Source of the DNA: Clostridia bacterium
GTDB lineage: Bacteria > Bacillota > Clostridia > Christensenellales > Borkfalkiaceae
Reading direction: 5' to 3'
Assembly (NCBI GenBank): GCA_017452305.1
Contig: JAFTMQ010000187.1
Location: 1 to 12,739 of the forward strand
Length of the DNA: 12,739 nt
The stretch's first letter is position 1, and every line of letters begins with the position of its first letter. Made by a program: the position numbers and the translations under genes. The notes below the pieces were generated by a model, which saw only the letters and a list, made by a program, of their open reading frames with translations, made no database searches and had not been told where the DNA came from. This document shows positions 7,169 through 12,739 of this stretch, one piece after another.

Positions 7169-9363
7169 CGCATACCTGCCCCGTCCGTTTTGACATAATT
7201 AGCGTAAAAATCCGCTTCGTCACGCAGGTAGTTCACGCTGTAATTGTCGTACTTGCTCGGGTCAATCGTCCACGAAAAAGATTGATCGTATATCGCGCCC
7301 GTAAAGCCCGTAGCGAAGTTGACCGCCCCATACCTCGCGCGCGTAAAACCGTAGGCGGGCATTTGGCAATATTCGCCGTAGAGCGCCGTGTTCATATCCC
7401 CCGAAGAATAGGTGATATACGCGCCGATTTTCGCGCTTGCGTTGGGGTTATTTTGCCAAGCAGTGATGAGTTGGTCGGTGACGAGGTTGGGTTGCGTGCC
7501 CATCCAATTGATGACGAGGGGCATATAATATTCGCCGTCTATTTTCTTTGTCCGATATCGATTGTCCGTAGCCGCGAAGGTGAGGTTTGCGTAGCTCTTT
7601 TCGTAGCCTTGCAACCGCTTATACCGCACGCCACCCCTGCTTTCGTCGTACGGCTCTCCCTTTTCGTTATATATCCAACCGCCCGCTTTAAGTTCCTCTT
7701 TGGCGCGCTCCGTGCTGTAAGAATAACGGTTGAGTTTGAGGGCGTCCTTGGTGGCGAGATAGGCTTCCGAGCCCGCGTGATAGGGCGCGTGCACGACCGT
7801 GCCGTACCCGCCCGTGAAGGTCTGCGCGAACTCGTCCCGATCTATCGTGTGCATAACGGCGCGGCGCACCTCGGCAAACTGCGTAGGACCGAAATCGGAA
7901 CGAAAAGCAAGCTTGCCATAGCCCGCCCTATCATAGTGACTTTCCTTGAAGTTGACGCCGTCCACAAGCGCGAGCGCGGCACGGGTTTCTTCGCCGCCCG
8001 TTACGCCCGCCAAGACATCTACCTGCCCCTTTTTGAGTTGGTCGAATTGCGTTTCCGCGATAATTTTCACGTAGGAAATTCGTTCGATGGTCGGCATGCC
8101 GCGGTGATCGCCCTTATAGCGCGGATTGCGCTTTAAGGTGGCTACGCGAATGGCAGGATCGTAATTTTCGAGAATATACGGACCCGAATACGGGAATGCG
8201 GACGCGGAATAGTTGGCGACGTTGCGTTTGATGACGTCCGCCATCGTGTACGAGGCTACGCCGCCCTTGTCCGTTTTTTGATAAAAATCCTTTTCCAAAT
8301 ACGCGCCGTATCCGTCGTCCTTGATTTTGTAGCTTGCTGCGTAAAGGGGCATGGGTATGGGCGTGAACGCGCCGTAGGCTATCGCATAATAATAATTTGC
8401 GTATTCCTCTTTGACGGTGACGGAAAAGGTGTAATCGTCAATAAGCCGAACTCCCGAAAAAGGGACGGGCTCCCCCTCGCCCTCATAGGCGTTGAACGCC
8501 TCGTAGCCTTTGAGCGTTACGCCCGCCGCTTCCCCGCCGCCCGCGTCGCGCATGGGCTTACTGCTCCCCACGAGGGTGGAAACGAGATAGTTTTCCGCGC
8601 GGATAGGCGAGCCGTCCGAAAAGGTGAGGTCGTCCGCGATTTGCAAGGTGAACGTGCGCGTGCCGTCGGGGTTGATTTCATCCGTGTGCGAGCGCAAAAT
8701 ATTCTTATCCGCCCACGCATACGAGCCACCCATGTCCGTGATGACGGTAGAATAACCGCTTGTTAACGTTTGGATAGCGAGGTCGGCTGCGCCCGGCGAG
8801 GACTTGCCGAACGAGGCGTTTCTAAACGCGCCCGAAAGCTCGGTATGGCTACCTAAAATGACGGAATTTCCGTCCGTGAGCGTCGCGCCGACAATCGCAT
8901 CCGTAACGCTCCAATAGGGGTTGGTTTTTAACTGTGCAATCTTCGCGTTGTACACGTCGTAATACTGATTGGAATAGAGCGGCACCTCGGGCGCGAGGTA
9001 ATTCCAACGCTGCATAAACAGCCGCCACCACTCGTTGTACGCGGCGGTGGGCGTAGGAAATTTCGCCGTCGGGGTTACGTTATACACCATTGCCATCGAC
9101 AAAAAGTCCATACCGAGCTCGTATTCCGTGCCGCCTCGAATAAGGTACGCCCTACCGTCCGCCTTTTCCGTAACCTCGTCGAGGGTGACGTCCGCGCCGA
9201 TTTTTTGATAGACGGACGTAAAATCCTCACGGCGGACAACGTCCTCCATGACGGCGGCATGGTCCTCTTTACCGCAGCCCGCGCAAGCGGTGGCGGTGGA
9301 CGTTAACGTGAGCATAAACGCGTTTATAAAAAGTGCAAAACAGAGCTTTCGTTGATTTTTCAT
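7165..9363 (-). CDS. oppA: Oligopeptide-binding lipoprotein-like protein, OppA type (SBP family 5)
   Basis: The extracellular substrate-binding subunit; 732 residues, long for the family (usually about 530-620). ATG 9363 opens a signal peptide (MKNQRKLCFALFINAFMLTL) followed by TSTATACAGCGK. C27 or C30 could be the lipidated Cys, though neither lipobox is ideal. Family 5 hallmarks: RTFTLQIADDLTFSDGSPIR (236-255), then further on YSGPYILENYDP, LKRNPRYKGD, VRRAVMHTIDRDEF and RAKEELKAGGW. A segment near residues 111-150 (EWWRLFMQRW, then APEVPLYSNQYYDVYN) resembles what normally ends such proteins, suggesting a rearranged domain order (see findings). The ribosome site is weak (GAGAGAG about 9-14 nt upstream). 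The frame runs on to 9621, but that part lies over the metY promoter and gene and lacks a signal sequence. First gene of the opp operon. Confidence 0.92.
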   Translation of the reverse strand: MKNQRKLCFALFINAFMLTLTSTATACAGCGKEDHAAVMEDVVRREDFTSVYQKIGADVTLDEVTEKADGRAYLIRGGTEYELGMDFLSMAMVYNVTPTAKFPTPTAAYNEWWRLFMQRWNYLAPEVPLYSNQYYDVYNAKIAQLKTNPYWSVTDAIVGATLTDGNSVILGSHTELSGAFRNASFGKSSPGAADLAIQTLTSGYSTVITDMGGSYAWADKNILRSHTDEINPDGTRTFTLQIADDLTFSDGSPIRAENYLVSTLVGSSKPMRDAGGGEAAGVTLKGYEAFNAYEGEGEPVPFSGVRLIDDYTFSVTVKEEYANYYYAIAYGAFTPIPMPLYAASYKIKDDGYGAYLEKDFYQKTDKGGVASYTMADVIKRNVANYSASAFPYSGPYILENYDPAIRVATLKRNPRYKGDHRGMPTIERISYVKIIAETQFDQLKKGQVDVLAGVTGGEETRAALALVDGVNFKESHYDRAGYGKLAFRSDFGPTQFAEVRRAVMHTIDRDEFAQTFTGGYGTVVHAPYHAGSEAYLATKDALKLNRYSYSTERAKEELKAGGWIYNEKGEPYDESRGGVRYKRLQGYEKSYANLTFAATDNRYRTKKIDGEYYMPLVINWMGTQPNLVTDQLITAWQNNPNASAKIGAYITYSSGDMNTALYGEYCQMPAYGFTRARYGAVNFATGFTGAIYDQSFSWTIDPSKYDNYSVNYLRDEADFYANYVKTDGAGMR

Positions 9364-9427
9364 ACTGTTATTCTCTCTCTTTCTCGCCTTTTTTATCCGC
9401 GCAAAAGGACAAAAAGTGCAAAATAGC

Positions 9428-9456
9428 TTGACAGTATGGGTGCGGAGTGCTATACT
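9428..9456 (+). promoter_or_regulatory. Sigma-A promoter of metY-metA
   Basis: Perfect -35 TTGACA at 9428-9433, 17-bp spacer, -10 TATACT at 9451-9456. Transcription should start near 9463, giving a leader of about 69 nt before metY. Confidence 0.88.
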
Positions 9457-9469
9457 TATATAAACGTTA

Positions 9470-9498
9470 TTTATAAGGTCGCGCGCATAGAGAGGCAA
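9470..9498 (-). promoter_or_regulatory. Probable promoter of the opp operon
   Basis: On the minus strand, TTGCCT (9493-9498, 4 of 6 consensus), 17-bp spacer, TATAAA (9470-9475, 5 of 6). It is the best-spaced candidate found upstream of oppA and would give a leader of about 100 nt. It faces the metY promoter, with both predicted starts near 9463. Confidence 0.5.
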
Positions 9499-9520
9499 AC
9501 TTCCCCCACTTGCGGCGGCC
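9477..9520 (+). promoter_or_regulatory. Foldable leader element directly before the metY ribosome site
   Basis: In the metY leader, GGTCGC (9477-9482) can pair with GCGGCC (9515-9520, one G-U). Inside it GCAA (9495-9498) can pair with TTGC (9510-9513). The outer stem ends directly against the AAGGAG ribosome site (9521-9526). A C-rich loop (CTTCCCCC, 9500-9507) could instead pair with the ribosome site. It does not match the S-box or other SAM riboswitch patterns that I know. A regulatory role is inference. Confidence 0.35.
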
Positions 9521-9531
9521 AAGGAGTTATT

Positions 9532-10818
9532 ATGAGTAAAAAAGCACGGATTGAAACAGTATGCGTACAAGGCGGCTACACGCCCGGCAACGGCGAGCCT
9601 CGCCAAATCCCCATCATTCAAAGCACGACGTTTAAGTATGCGACGAGCGAGGATATGGGCAAGCTTTTCGATTTAGAGGCGAGCGGATATTTCTATTCCC
9701 GCCTGCAAAACCCGACCTGTGATATGGTTGCGGCGAAAATTTGCGCACTCGAAGGGGGCTCTGCGGCGATGTTGACCTCGTCGGGACAAGCGGCGAATTT
9801 CTTTTCCGTATTCAATATTGCAACGAGCGGCGACCACGTCATTTCCTCGTCGGCGATTTACGGCGGCACGTTTAATTTGTTTGCCGTTACCATGAAAAAG
9901 ATGGGCGTGGAATTTACCTTTGTTTCCCCCGATTGCACGGAAGAAGAGTTGAACGCGGCGTTCCGTCCCAACACCAAGGCGGTGTTTGGCGAGACGATTG
10001 CAAACCCCGCGCTCTCCGTTTTGGATATCGAAATGTTTGCCAAAGCGGCGCACGCGCACGGCGTTCCGCTCATTATCGACAACACCTTTGCAACGCCCGT
10101 GAACTGCCGTCCGTTTGAGTTCGGTGCGGATATCGTAACCCACTCCACCACCAAGTATATTGACGGGCACGGCTCTAGCGTAGGCGGCTGTATTGTCGAT
10201 AACGGCAAATTTGATTGGCTTGCGCACGCGGATAAATTCCCCGGACTTTGCACGCCCGACGATAGCTATCACGGCATCACCTACGCGGAAAAGTTTGGCA
10301 AGGAAGGCGCGTTTATCACCAAGGCGACGGCGCAATTGATGCGCGACTTTGGTTGCACGCAATCGCCGCAAAGCGCATTTTATATTAACCTCGGCTTGGA
10401 AAGCTTGCACGTGCGTATGGAAAGACATTGCTTGAACGGCTTGAAGGTGGCGGAATTCTTGCAAGCAAACGAAAAAATTTCGTGGGTGAATTACCCCGAT
10501 TTGCCCGGCAATAAATATTACGAGTTAGCGAAAAAGTATATGCCAAAGGGCACTTGCGGCGTGGTAAGCTTTGGCGTAAAAGGCGGCAGAGTGGCGGCTG
10601 AAAAGTTGATGAAGGCATTGAAATTGATTGCCATTGAAACGCACGTAGCGGACGCACGTAGCTGCTGCTTGCACCCTGCAAACGCAACCCACCGCCAAAT
10701 GAACGAGGAAGAATTGATTGCGGCGGGCGTACCCGGCGATTTAATTCGTCTTTCCTGCGGCTTGGAAAATTACGAAGACTTGATTGAGGACATTCAACAA
10801 GCGCTTGACACCATCTAA
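9532..10818 (+). CDS. metY: O-acetylhomoserine sulfhydrylase (PLP enzyme)
   Basis: Makes homocysteine (or methionine) from O-acetylhomoserine and sulfide (or methanethiol) in the cytoplasm; 428 residues, usual length. Cys/Met-metabolism PLP-enzyme motifs: YSRLQNPT (Y55 and R57, phosphate binding), SSGQAA (83-88), YGGT with Y110 that stacks on PLP, IDNTFATP with D183 at the pyridine nitrogen, and HSTTKYIDGHG with the PLP lysine K208. The C-terminal SCCLHPANATHRQ and LIRLSCGLENYEDLI with the substrate carboxylate-binding Arg are as in MetY. Length, the TTKYIDGHG form and the adjacent metA favour MetY over cystathionine gamma-synthase or MetZ. The start is ATG 9532 with AAGGAG 5 nt upstream; an earlier in-frame ATG (9436) lies inside the promoter. 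First gene of a two-gene operon with metA. Confidence 0.94.
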   Translation: MSKKARIETVCVQGGYTPGNGEPRQIPIIQSTTFKYATSEDMGKLFDLEASGYFYSRLQNPTCDMVAAKICALEGGSAAMLTSSGQAANFFSVFNIATSGDHVISSSAIYGGTFNLFAVTMKKMGVEFTFVSPDCTEEELNAAFRPNTKAVFGETIANPALSVLDIEMFAKAAHAHGVPLIIDNTFATPVNCRPFEFGADIVTHSTTKYIDGHGSSVGGCIVDNGKFDWLAHADKFPGLCTPDDSYHGITYAEKFGKEGAFITKATAQLMRDFGCTQSPQSAFYINLGLESLHVRMERHCLNGLKVAEFLQANEKISWVNYPDLPGNKYYELAKKYMPKGTCGVVSFGVKGGRVAAEKLMKALKLIAIETHVADARSCCLHPANATHRQMNEEELIAAGVPGDLIRLSCGLENYEDLIEDIQQALDTI

Positions 10819-10827
10819 ATTGGCGTT

Positions 10828-10849
10828 TTGGACGGATTTATCCGTTCAA
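10828..10849 (+). other. Hairpin between metY and metA
   Basis: TTGGACGGA pairs with TCCGTTCAA (one G-T pair) around a TTTA loop, 9 bp after the metY stop. No T-run follows, so it is not a standard terminator. It may affect mRNA processing or the relative output of the two genes. Confidence 0.5.
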
Positions 10850-10901
10850 CGCGTACATGGTAGCTTGATTTATTAAAAAATACAAGAAGAAAGGTGGCAT
10901 T

Positions 10902-11828
10902 ATGCCTATTAAAATCCCCGACAATTTACCTGCGGTAAAAACGCTGGAAAGTGAAAATATCTTCGTGATGACGGAAAATCGTGCTATCACGCAGGATATC
11001 CGTCCGCTCCGCATTCTTATCGTCAATTTAATGCCGAAGAAGATTGAAACGGAAACGCAGTTTGCGCGGCTTCTCGGCAACTCCCCCTTGCAGGTGGAAA
11101 TGGAACTGGTGCATATGCAATCGCATCAATCCAAAAACGTAGCGCAGGAGCATTTGCTCGCGTTCTATAAAACGTTTGACGACGTTAAAAACCAAAAATT
11201 CGACGGCATGATTATCACGGGCGCGCCCGTGGAGCATATGCCCTTTGAGGAAGTGGAATATTGGGACGAGCTTTGCGAAATTATGGAATGGAGCAAAACC
11301 AACGTGCACAGCACCTTCCACGTTTGTTGGGGGGCGCAAGCGGGCTTATATTATCATTACGGTATCCAAAAACACGAGGTTAGCGAAAAGCTGTTCGGCG
11401 TTTTCCCCCATACCGTAGAATATAAGCAGTCTATTTTATTCCGCGGCTTTGACGACGTGTTTATGGTGCCGCAATCTCGCCACACGACAGTGCTCCGCGA
11501 GGACATTGAACAGGTGAAGGAGCTGCGCATTTTGGCTTCGTCGGATAGGACGGGCATATATGCCGTTTCCACCAAGGGCGGCAGGCAAATCTTCATTACG
11601 GGACATTCCGAATATGACCCCGACACCTTGAAAAACGAGTATTTCCGCGATTTGTCGCAAGGCAAACCCATTTCTATCCCCGAAAATTATTTCCCGAATA
11701 ACGACCCGAATATGCCGCCCCTTGTTTCTTGGCGCGGACATGCACACCTCTTATTCTCGAATTGGTTGAACTATTTTGTATATCAAAGCACCCCTTACGA
11801 TATCAAGAAAGTGAAAAAGGTAAAATAA
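10902..11828 (+). CDS. metA: Homoserine O-acetyltransferase, MetA type
   Basis: Activates homoserine by acylation, the first committed step of methionine synthesis; cytoplasmic, 308 residues, the usual MetA length. The glutamine-amidotransferase-like fold is shown by the nucleophile C142 in HVCWGAQAG and by H235 and E237 in TGHSEYD, which complete the active site at the family's standard positions. The residue at 111 in ITGAPVEHMPFEEVEYW is Glu. In characterised MetA proteins Glu111 goes with acetyl-CoA and Gly with succinyl-CoA, so this enzyme is predicted to make O-acetylhomoserine despite the family's usual name of succinyltransferase. That is exactly the substrate of MetY, encoded 83 bp upstream. 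ATG 10902 has AAGGTGG just upstream. A lysine-rich C-terminal tail (KKVKKVK) has no assigned role. Confidence 0.95.
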   Translation: MPIKIPDNLPAVKTLESENIFVMTENRAITQDIRPLRILIVNLMPKKIETETQFARLLGNSPLQVEMELVHMQSHQSKNVAQEHLLAFYKTFDDVKNQKFDGMIITGAPVEHMPFEEVEYWDELCEIMEWSKTNVHSTFHVCWGAQAGLYYHYGIQKHEVSEKLFGVFPHTVEYKQSILFRGFDDVFMVPQSRHTTVLREDIEQVKELRILASSDRTGIYAVSTKGGRQIFITGHSEYDPDTLKNEYFRDLSQGKPISIPENYFPNNDPNMPPLVSWRGHAHLLFSNWLNYFVYQSTPYDIKKVKKVK

Positions 11829-11833
11829 CAAAC

Positions 11834-11869
11834 ACCCCGTTGGCGGTATGCCAACGGGGTTCTTTTTTT
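11834..11869 (+). terminator. Strong terminator after metA, possibly bidirectional
   Basis: A perfect 11-bp stem (ACCCCGTTGGC / GCCAACGGGGT, loop GGTAT) is followed by TCTTTTTTT, starting 6 bp after the metA stop. On the other strand the hairpin is followed by GTTTGTTATTTT, so it may also end the convergent XRE gene. Confidence 0.93.
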
Positions 11870-11893
11870 ATTCATCGCGTACATAGGTGGGTG

Positions 11894-12244
11894 TTAATTA
11901 TTGCCATCAACAAAAACCACGCCTAATTGTTGCCTTCTTGTTTCGTTTTTTGTCTCTCTGTATTGAGTAAGCAACTTATCTTCTTCGGGCGTAAGCCACG
12001 CATGCACTTTGCCTTCATGACCGAATTTCACGCCCGTGCAATCGTCGGATATTCCCAAAAGGAAATCTGTCGTTACATCAAAAAAATTCGCCATAGCAAC
12101 AACGTATTGCGTATCGGGAATACGCTTATCATTTTCCCAAAGCGAAATACTGTCTTGCGTTACGCCAAGAATATCCGCAAGCGTATTTTGCGTGCAATCC
12201 ATTTCCCTACGCAAATCCCTAATTGTTTTTCCTATCTTATTCAT
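11894..12244 (-). CDS. XRE-family transcriptional repressor
   Basis: A 116-residue DNA-binding protein. Residues 4-63 form a Cro/C1-type helix-turn-helix: IGKTIRDLRREMDCTQNTLA, then GVTQDSISLWENDKRIPD with the recognition helix at about 29-38, then YVVAMANFFDVTTDFLLG. The C-terminal 50 residues include a short helix-forming region (LTPEEDKLLTQYRETKN) and show no peptidase, ligand or membrane motif. The start is ATG 12244; there is no clear ribosome site, and a predicted leader of about 20 nt suggests weak translation. It is transcribed away from a small lipoprotein gene, and four copies of a palindrome lie between them over both promoters. Autorepression and repression of the lipoprotein are therefore the likely role. 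The signal that relieves repression is not evident. It converges on metA. Confidence 0.9.
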   Translation of the reverse strand: MNKIGKTIRDLRREMDCTQNTLADILGVTQDSISLWENDKRIPDTQYVVAMANFFDVTTDFLLGISDDCTGVKFGHEGKVHAWLTPEEDKLLTQYRETKNETRRQQLGVVFVDGNN

Positions 12245-12255
12245 AGCAACAGTTT

Positions 12256-12270
12256 ACTACAATCTGTCGT
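12256..12270. promoter_or_regulatory. Operator 1 (imperfect)
   Basis: ACTACA-ATC-TGTCGT, one mismatch from ACGACA-N3-TGTCGT. It covers the predicted start site of the XRE gene (about 12264). Confidence 0.7.
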
Positions 12271-12300
12271 ATTTTAGCTATGGTTACGACATATTGTCGT
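12271..12300 (-). promoter_or_regulatory. Probable promoter of the XRE gene
   Basis: Minus strand: -10 TAAAAT at 12271-12276 and -35 ACGACA (4 of 6 consensus) at 12295-12300, 18-bp spacer. The -35 is a half-site of operator 2. It is much weaker than the opposing promoter. Confidence 0.55.
12286..12300. promoter_or_regulatory. Operator 2 (perfect)
   Basis: ACGACA-TAT-TGTCGT, perfect inverted half-sites. It overlaps the predicted XRE -35 and lies just upstream of the lipoprotein promoter. Confidence 0.82.
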
Positions 12301-12307
12301 AAATCGC

Positions 12308-12336
12308 TTGACAAACGACATCTTGTCGTATATAAT
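12308..12336 (+). promoter_or_regulatory. Consensus sigma-A promoter of the lipoprotein gene
   Basis: Perfect TTGACA (12308-12313), exact 17-bp spacer, perfect TATAAT (12331-12336). Operator 3 fills all but one base at each end of the spacer. The start should lie near 12343. So strong a promoter implies that repression sets its output. Confidence 0.92.
12315..12329. promoter_or_regulatory. Operator 3 (perfect), inside the promoter spacer
   Basis: ACGACA-TCT-TGTCGT, located between the -35 and -10 of the lipoprotein promoter. A bound repressor would exclude RNA polymerase. Confidence 0.85.
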
Positions 12337-12343
12337 TATGATA

Positions 12344-12358
12344 ACGACAAATCGTCGT
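12344..12358. promoter_or_regulatory. Operator 4 (one mismatch)
   Basis: ACGACA-AAT-CGTCGT, at the predicted start site of the lipoprotein transcript. Confidence 0.75.
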
Positions 12359-12388
12359 ACTATTTTGGTAAGGCTTAGGGGATATATA

Positions 12389-12739
12389 ATGAAACGGGTT
12401 GCCATATTTTTATTTACAATATTAATAATCGCACTTTCCCTCACAAGTTGCACAACCACCAATCACGTTTGCATTGTAGAACAATGGATTAACATACAAA
12501 CTGCAACTTGCGAGCAAGTTGGTATTGAAATGGGAACTTGCCAAATTTGCAACAAAAGTGAAACTCGCATCTTGCCCAAACTACAACACGATACCGTAAA
12601 TGGAAGGTGCTCGAATTGCAAAAAAGTCGTTAATGCCTACTCTTTTTTAGCATATTACATAAAAACGAATGGTGAATACAGCGAAGGTGGTGAATATTGT
12701 TTATATCTTGATGACACTACAATAGATGGAACAACTTAT
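12389..12739 (+). CDS. Small Cys-rich lipoprotein, N-terminal part (gene cut by window end)
   Basis: The first 117 residues of a secreted lipoprotein; product not assigned. MKRVAIFLFTILIIALSLTSC is a signal peptide ending in the lipobox LTSC, with C21 as the lipid anchor. After it come NHVCIVEQW and TATCEQVGIEMGTCQICNKSE, then ILPKLQHDTVNGRCSNCKK. The pairs C51-x2-C54 and C74-x2-C77, with H67, look like a zinc-ribbon-type or Cys-rich repeat. The pattern ATC-x3-G-x4-TC-x2-C-x8-P-x2-x-HD resembles short repeats found in surface proteins of Clostridia. ATG 12389 has AGGGGA at 12377-12382, 6 nt upstream. It is driven by a perfect promoter under four operators and is divergent from the XRE gene. 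Whether more repeats or another domain follow is not visible. Confidence 0.85.
   Translation, partial: MKRVAIFLFTILIIALSLTSCTTTNHVCIVEQWINIQTATCEQVGIEMGTCQICNKSETRILPKLQHDTVNGRCSNCKKVVNAYSFLAYYIKTNGEYSEGGEYCLYLDDTTIDGTTY

Noticed and set aside
7282..8136. Long plus-strand open frame opposite oppA (and similar ones opposite oppB, oppC, oppD and the CNNM-like gene)
   Set aside because: These are antisense shadows of clear genes, with low-complexity Arg-rich translations and no ribosome sites or motifs.
9436..9531. Upstream extension of metY to ATG 9436
   Set aside because: That ATG lies between the -35 and -10 of the metY promoter, upstream of the predicted transcript start.
9463..9531. Known SAM riboswitch (S-box) or T-box before metY
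   Set aside because: The leader is only about 69 nt and lacks the conserved sequences of either class that I can recognise.
9364..9621. Upstream extension of the oppA frame
   Set aside because: It overlaps the metY start and promoter on the other strand, and the true signal peptide begins at 9363.
12256..12358. Evenly spaced short repeats as a CRISPR array
   Set aside because: The units are only 15 bp, perfectly or nearly palindromic, with 14-15 bp gaps containing promoter elements; they are operators.

Overview
This 12.7 kb window looks like chromosome of an anaerobic Firmicutes (Bacillota), most likely an uncultured Clostridia-type bacterium. The basis is consensus sigma-A promoters (TTGACA/TATAAT), strong GGAGG-type ribosome binding sites, a Gram-positive style Opp operon with a lipoprotein-like binding protein, an acetyl-CoA type MetA paired with MetY, and a small lipoprotein with Cys-rich repeats of a kind common in Clostridia. 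No species can be named from the sequence alone. There are nine genes, two of them cut by the window edges. No RNA genes, insertion sequences or CRISPR arrays were seen.

Layout. (1) 1-2134, minus strand: the 5' part of galE (UDP-glucose 4-epimerase), preceded by a CNNM/CorC-type membrane protein with a CBS pair; a consensus promoter lies upstream of the latter. (2) 2079-9363, minus strand: a complete five-gene oligopeptide ABC transporter operon in the order oppA-oppB-oppC-oppD-oppF, closed by a hairpin terminator. (3) 9428-11869, plus strand: metY and metA, which make homocysteine from homoserine by way of O-acetylhomoserine, with a consensus promoter, a short foldable leader and a strong terminator. 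(4) 11894-12739: a divergent pair, an XRE repressor (minus) and a small Cys-rich lipoprotein (plus, cut by the window end), with four evenly spaced copies of a 15-bp palindrome between them.

Most notable. First, the OppC-type permease carries about 300 extra residues between its first and second transmembrane helices. They read as about seven RCC1-like repeats, which would form a beta-propeller on the outer face of the transporter, where the substrate-binding protein docks. Second, the XRE/lipoprotein region is a compact genetic switch: four ACGACA-N3-TGTCGT operators centred 29-30 bp apart, one exactly filling the 17-bp spacer of a perfect TTGACA/TATAAT promoter, with others over the predicted start sites of both genes. 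Third, the OppA-type binding protein seems to carry near its N-terminus a segment that usually ends this family.

How the genes work together: the Opp proteins import peptides, and the divergently placed metY-metA make homocysteine for methionine. The two transcription units appear to start from overlapping, face-to-face promoters, so their expression may be linked. The XRE-lipoprotein unit appears independent.
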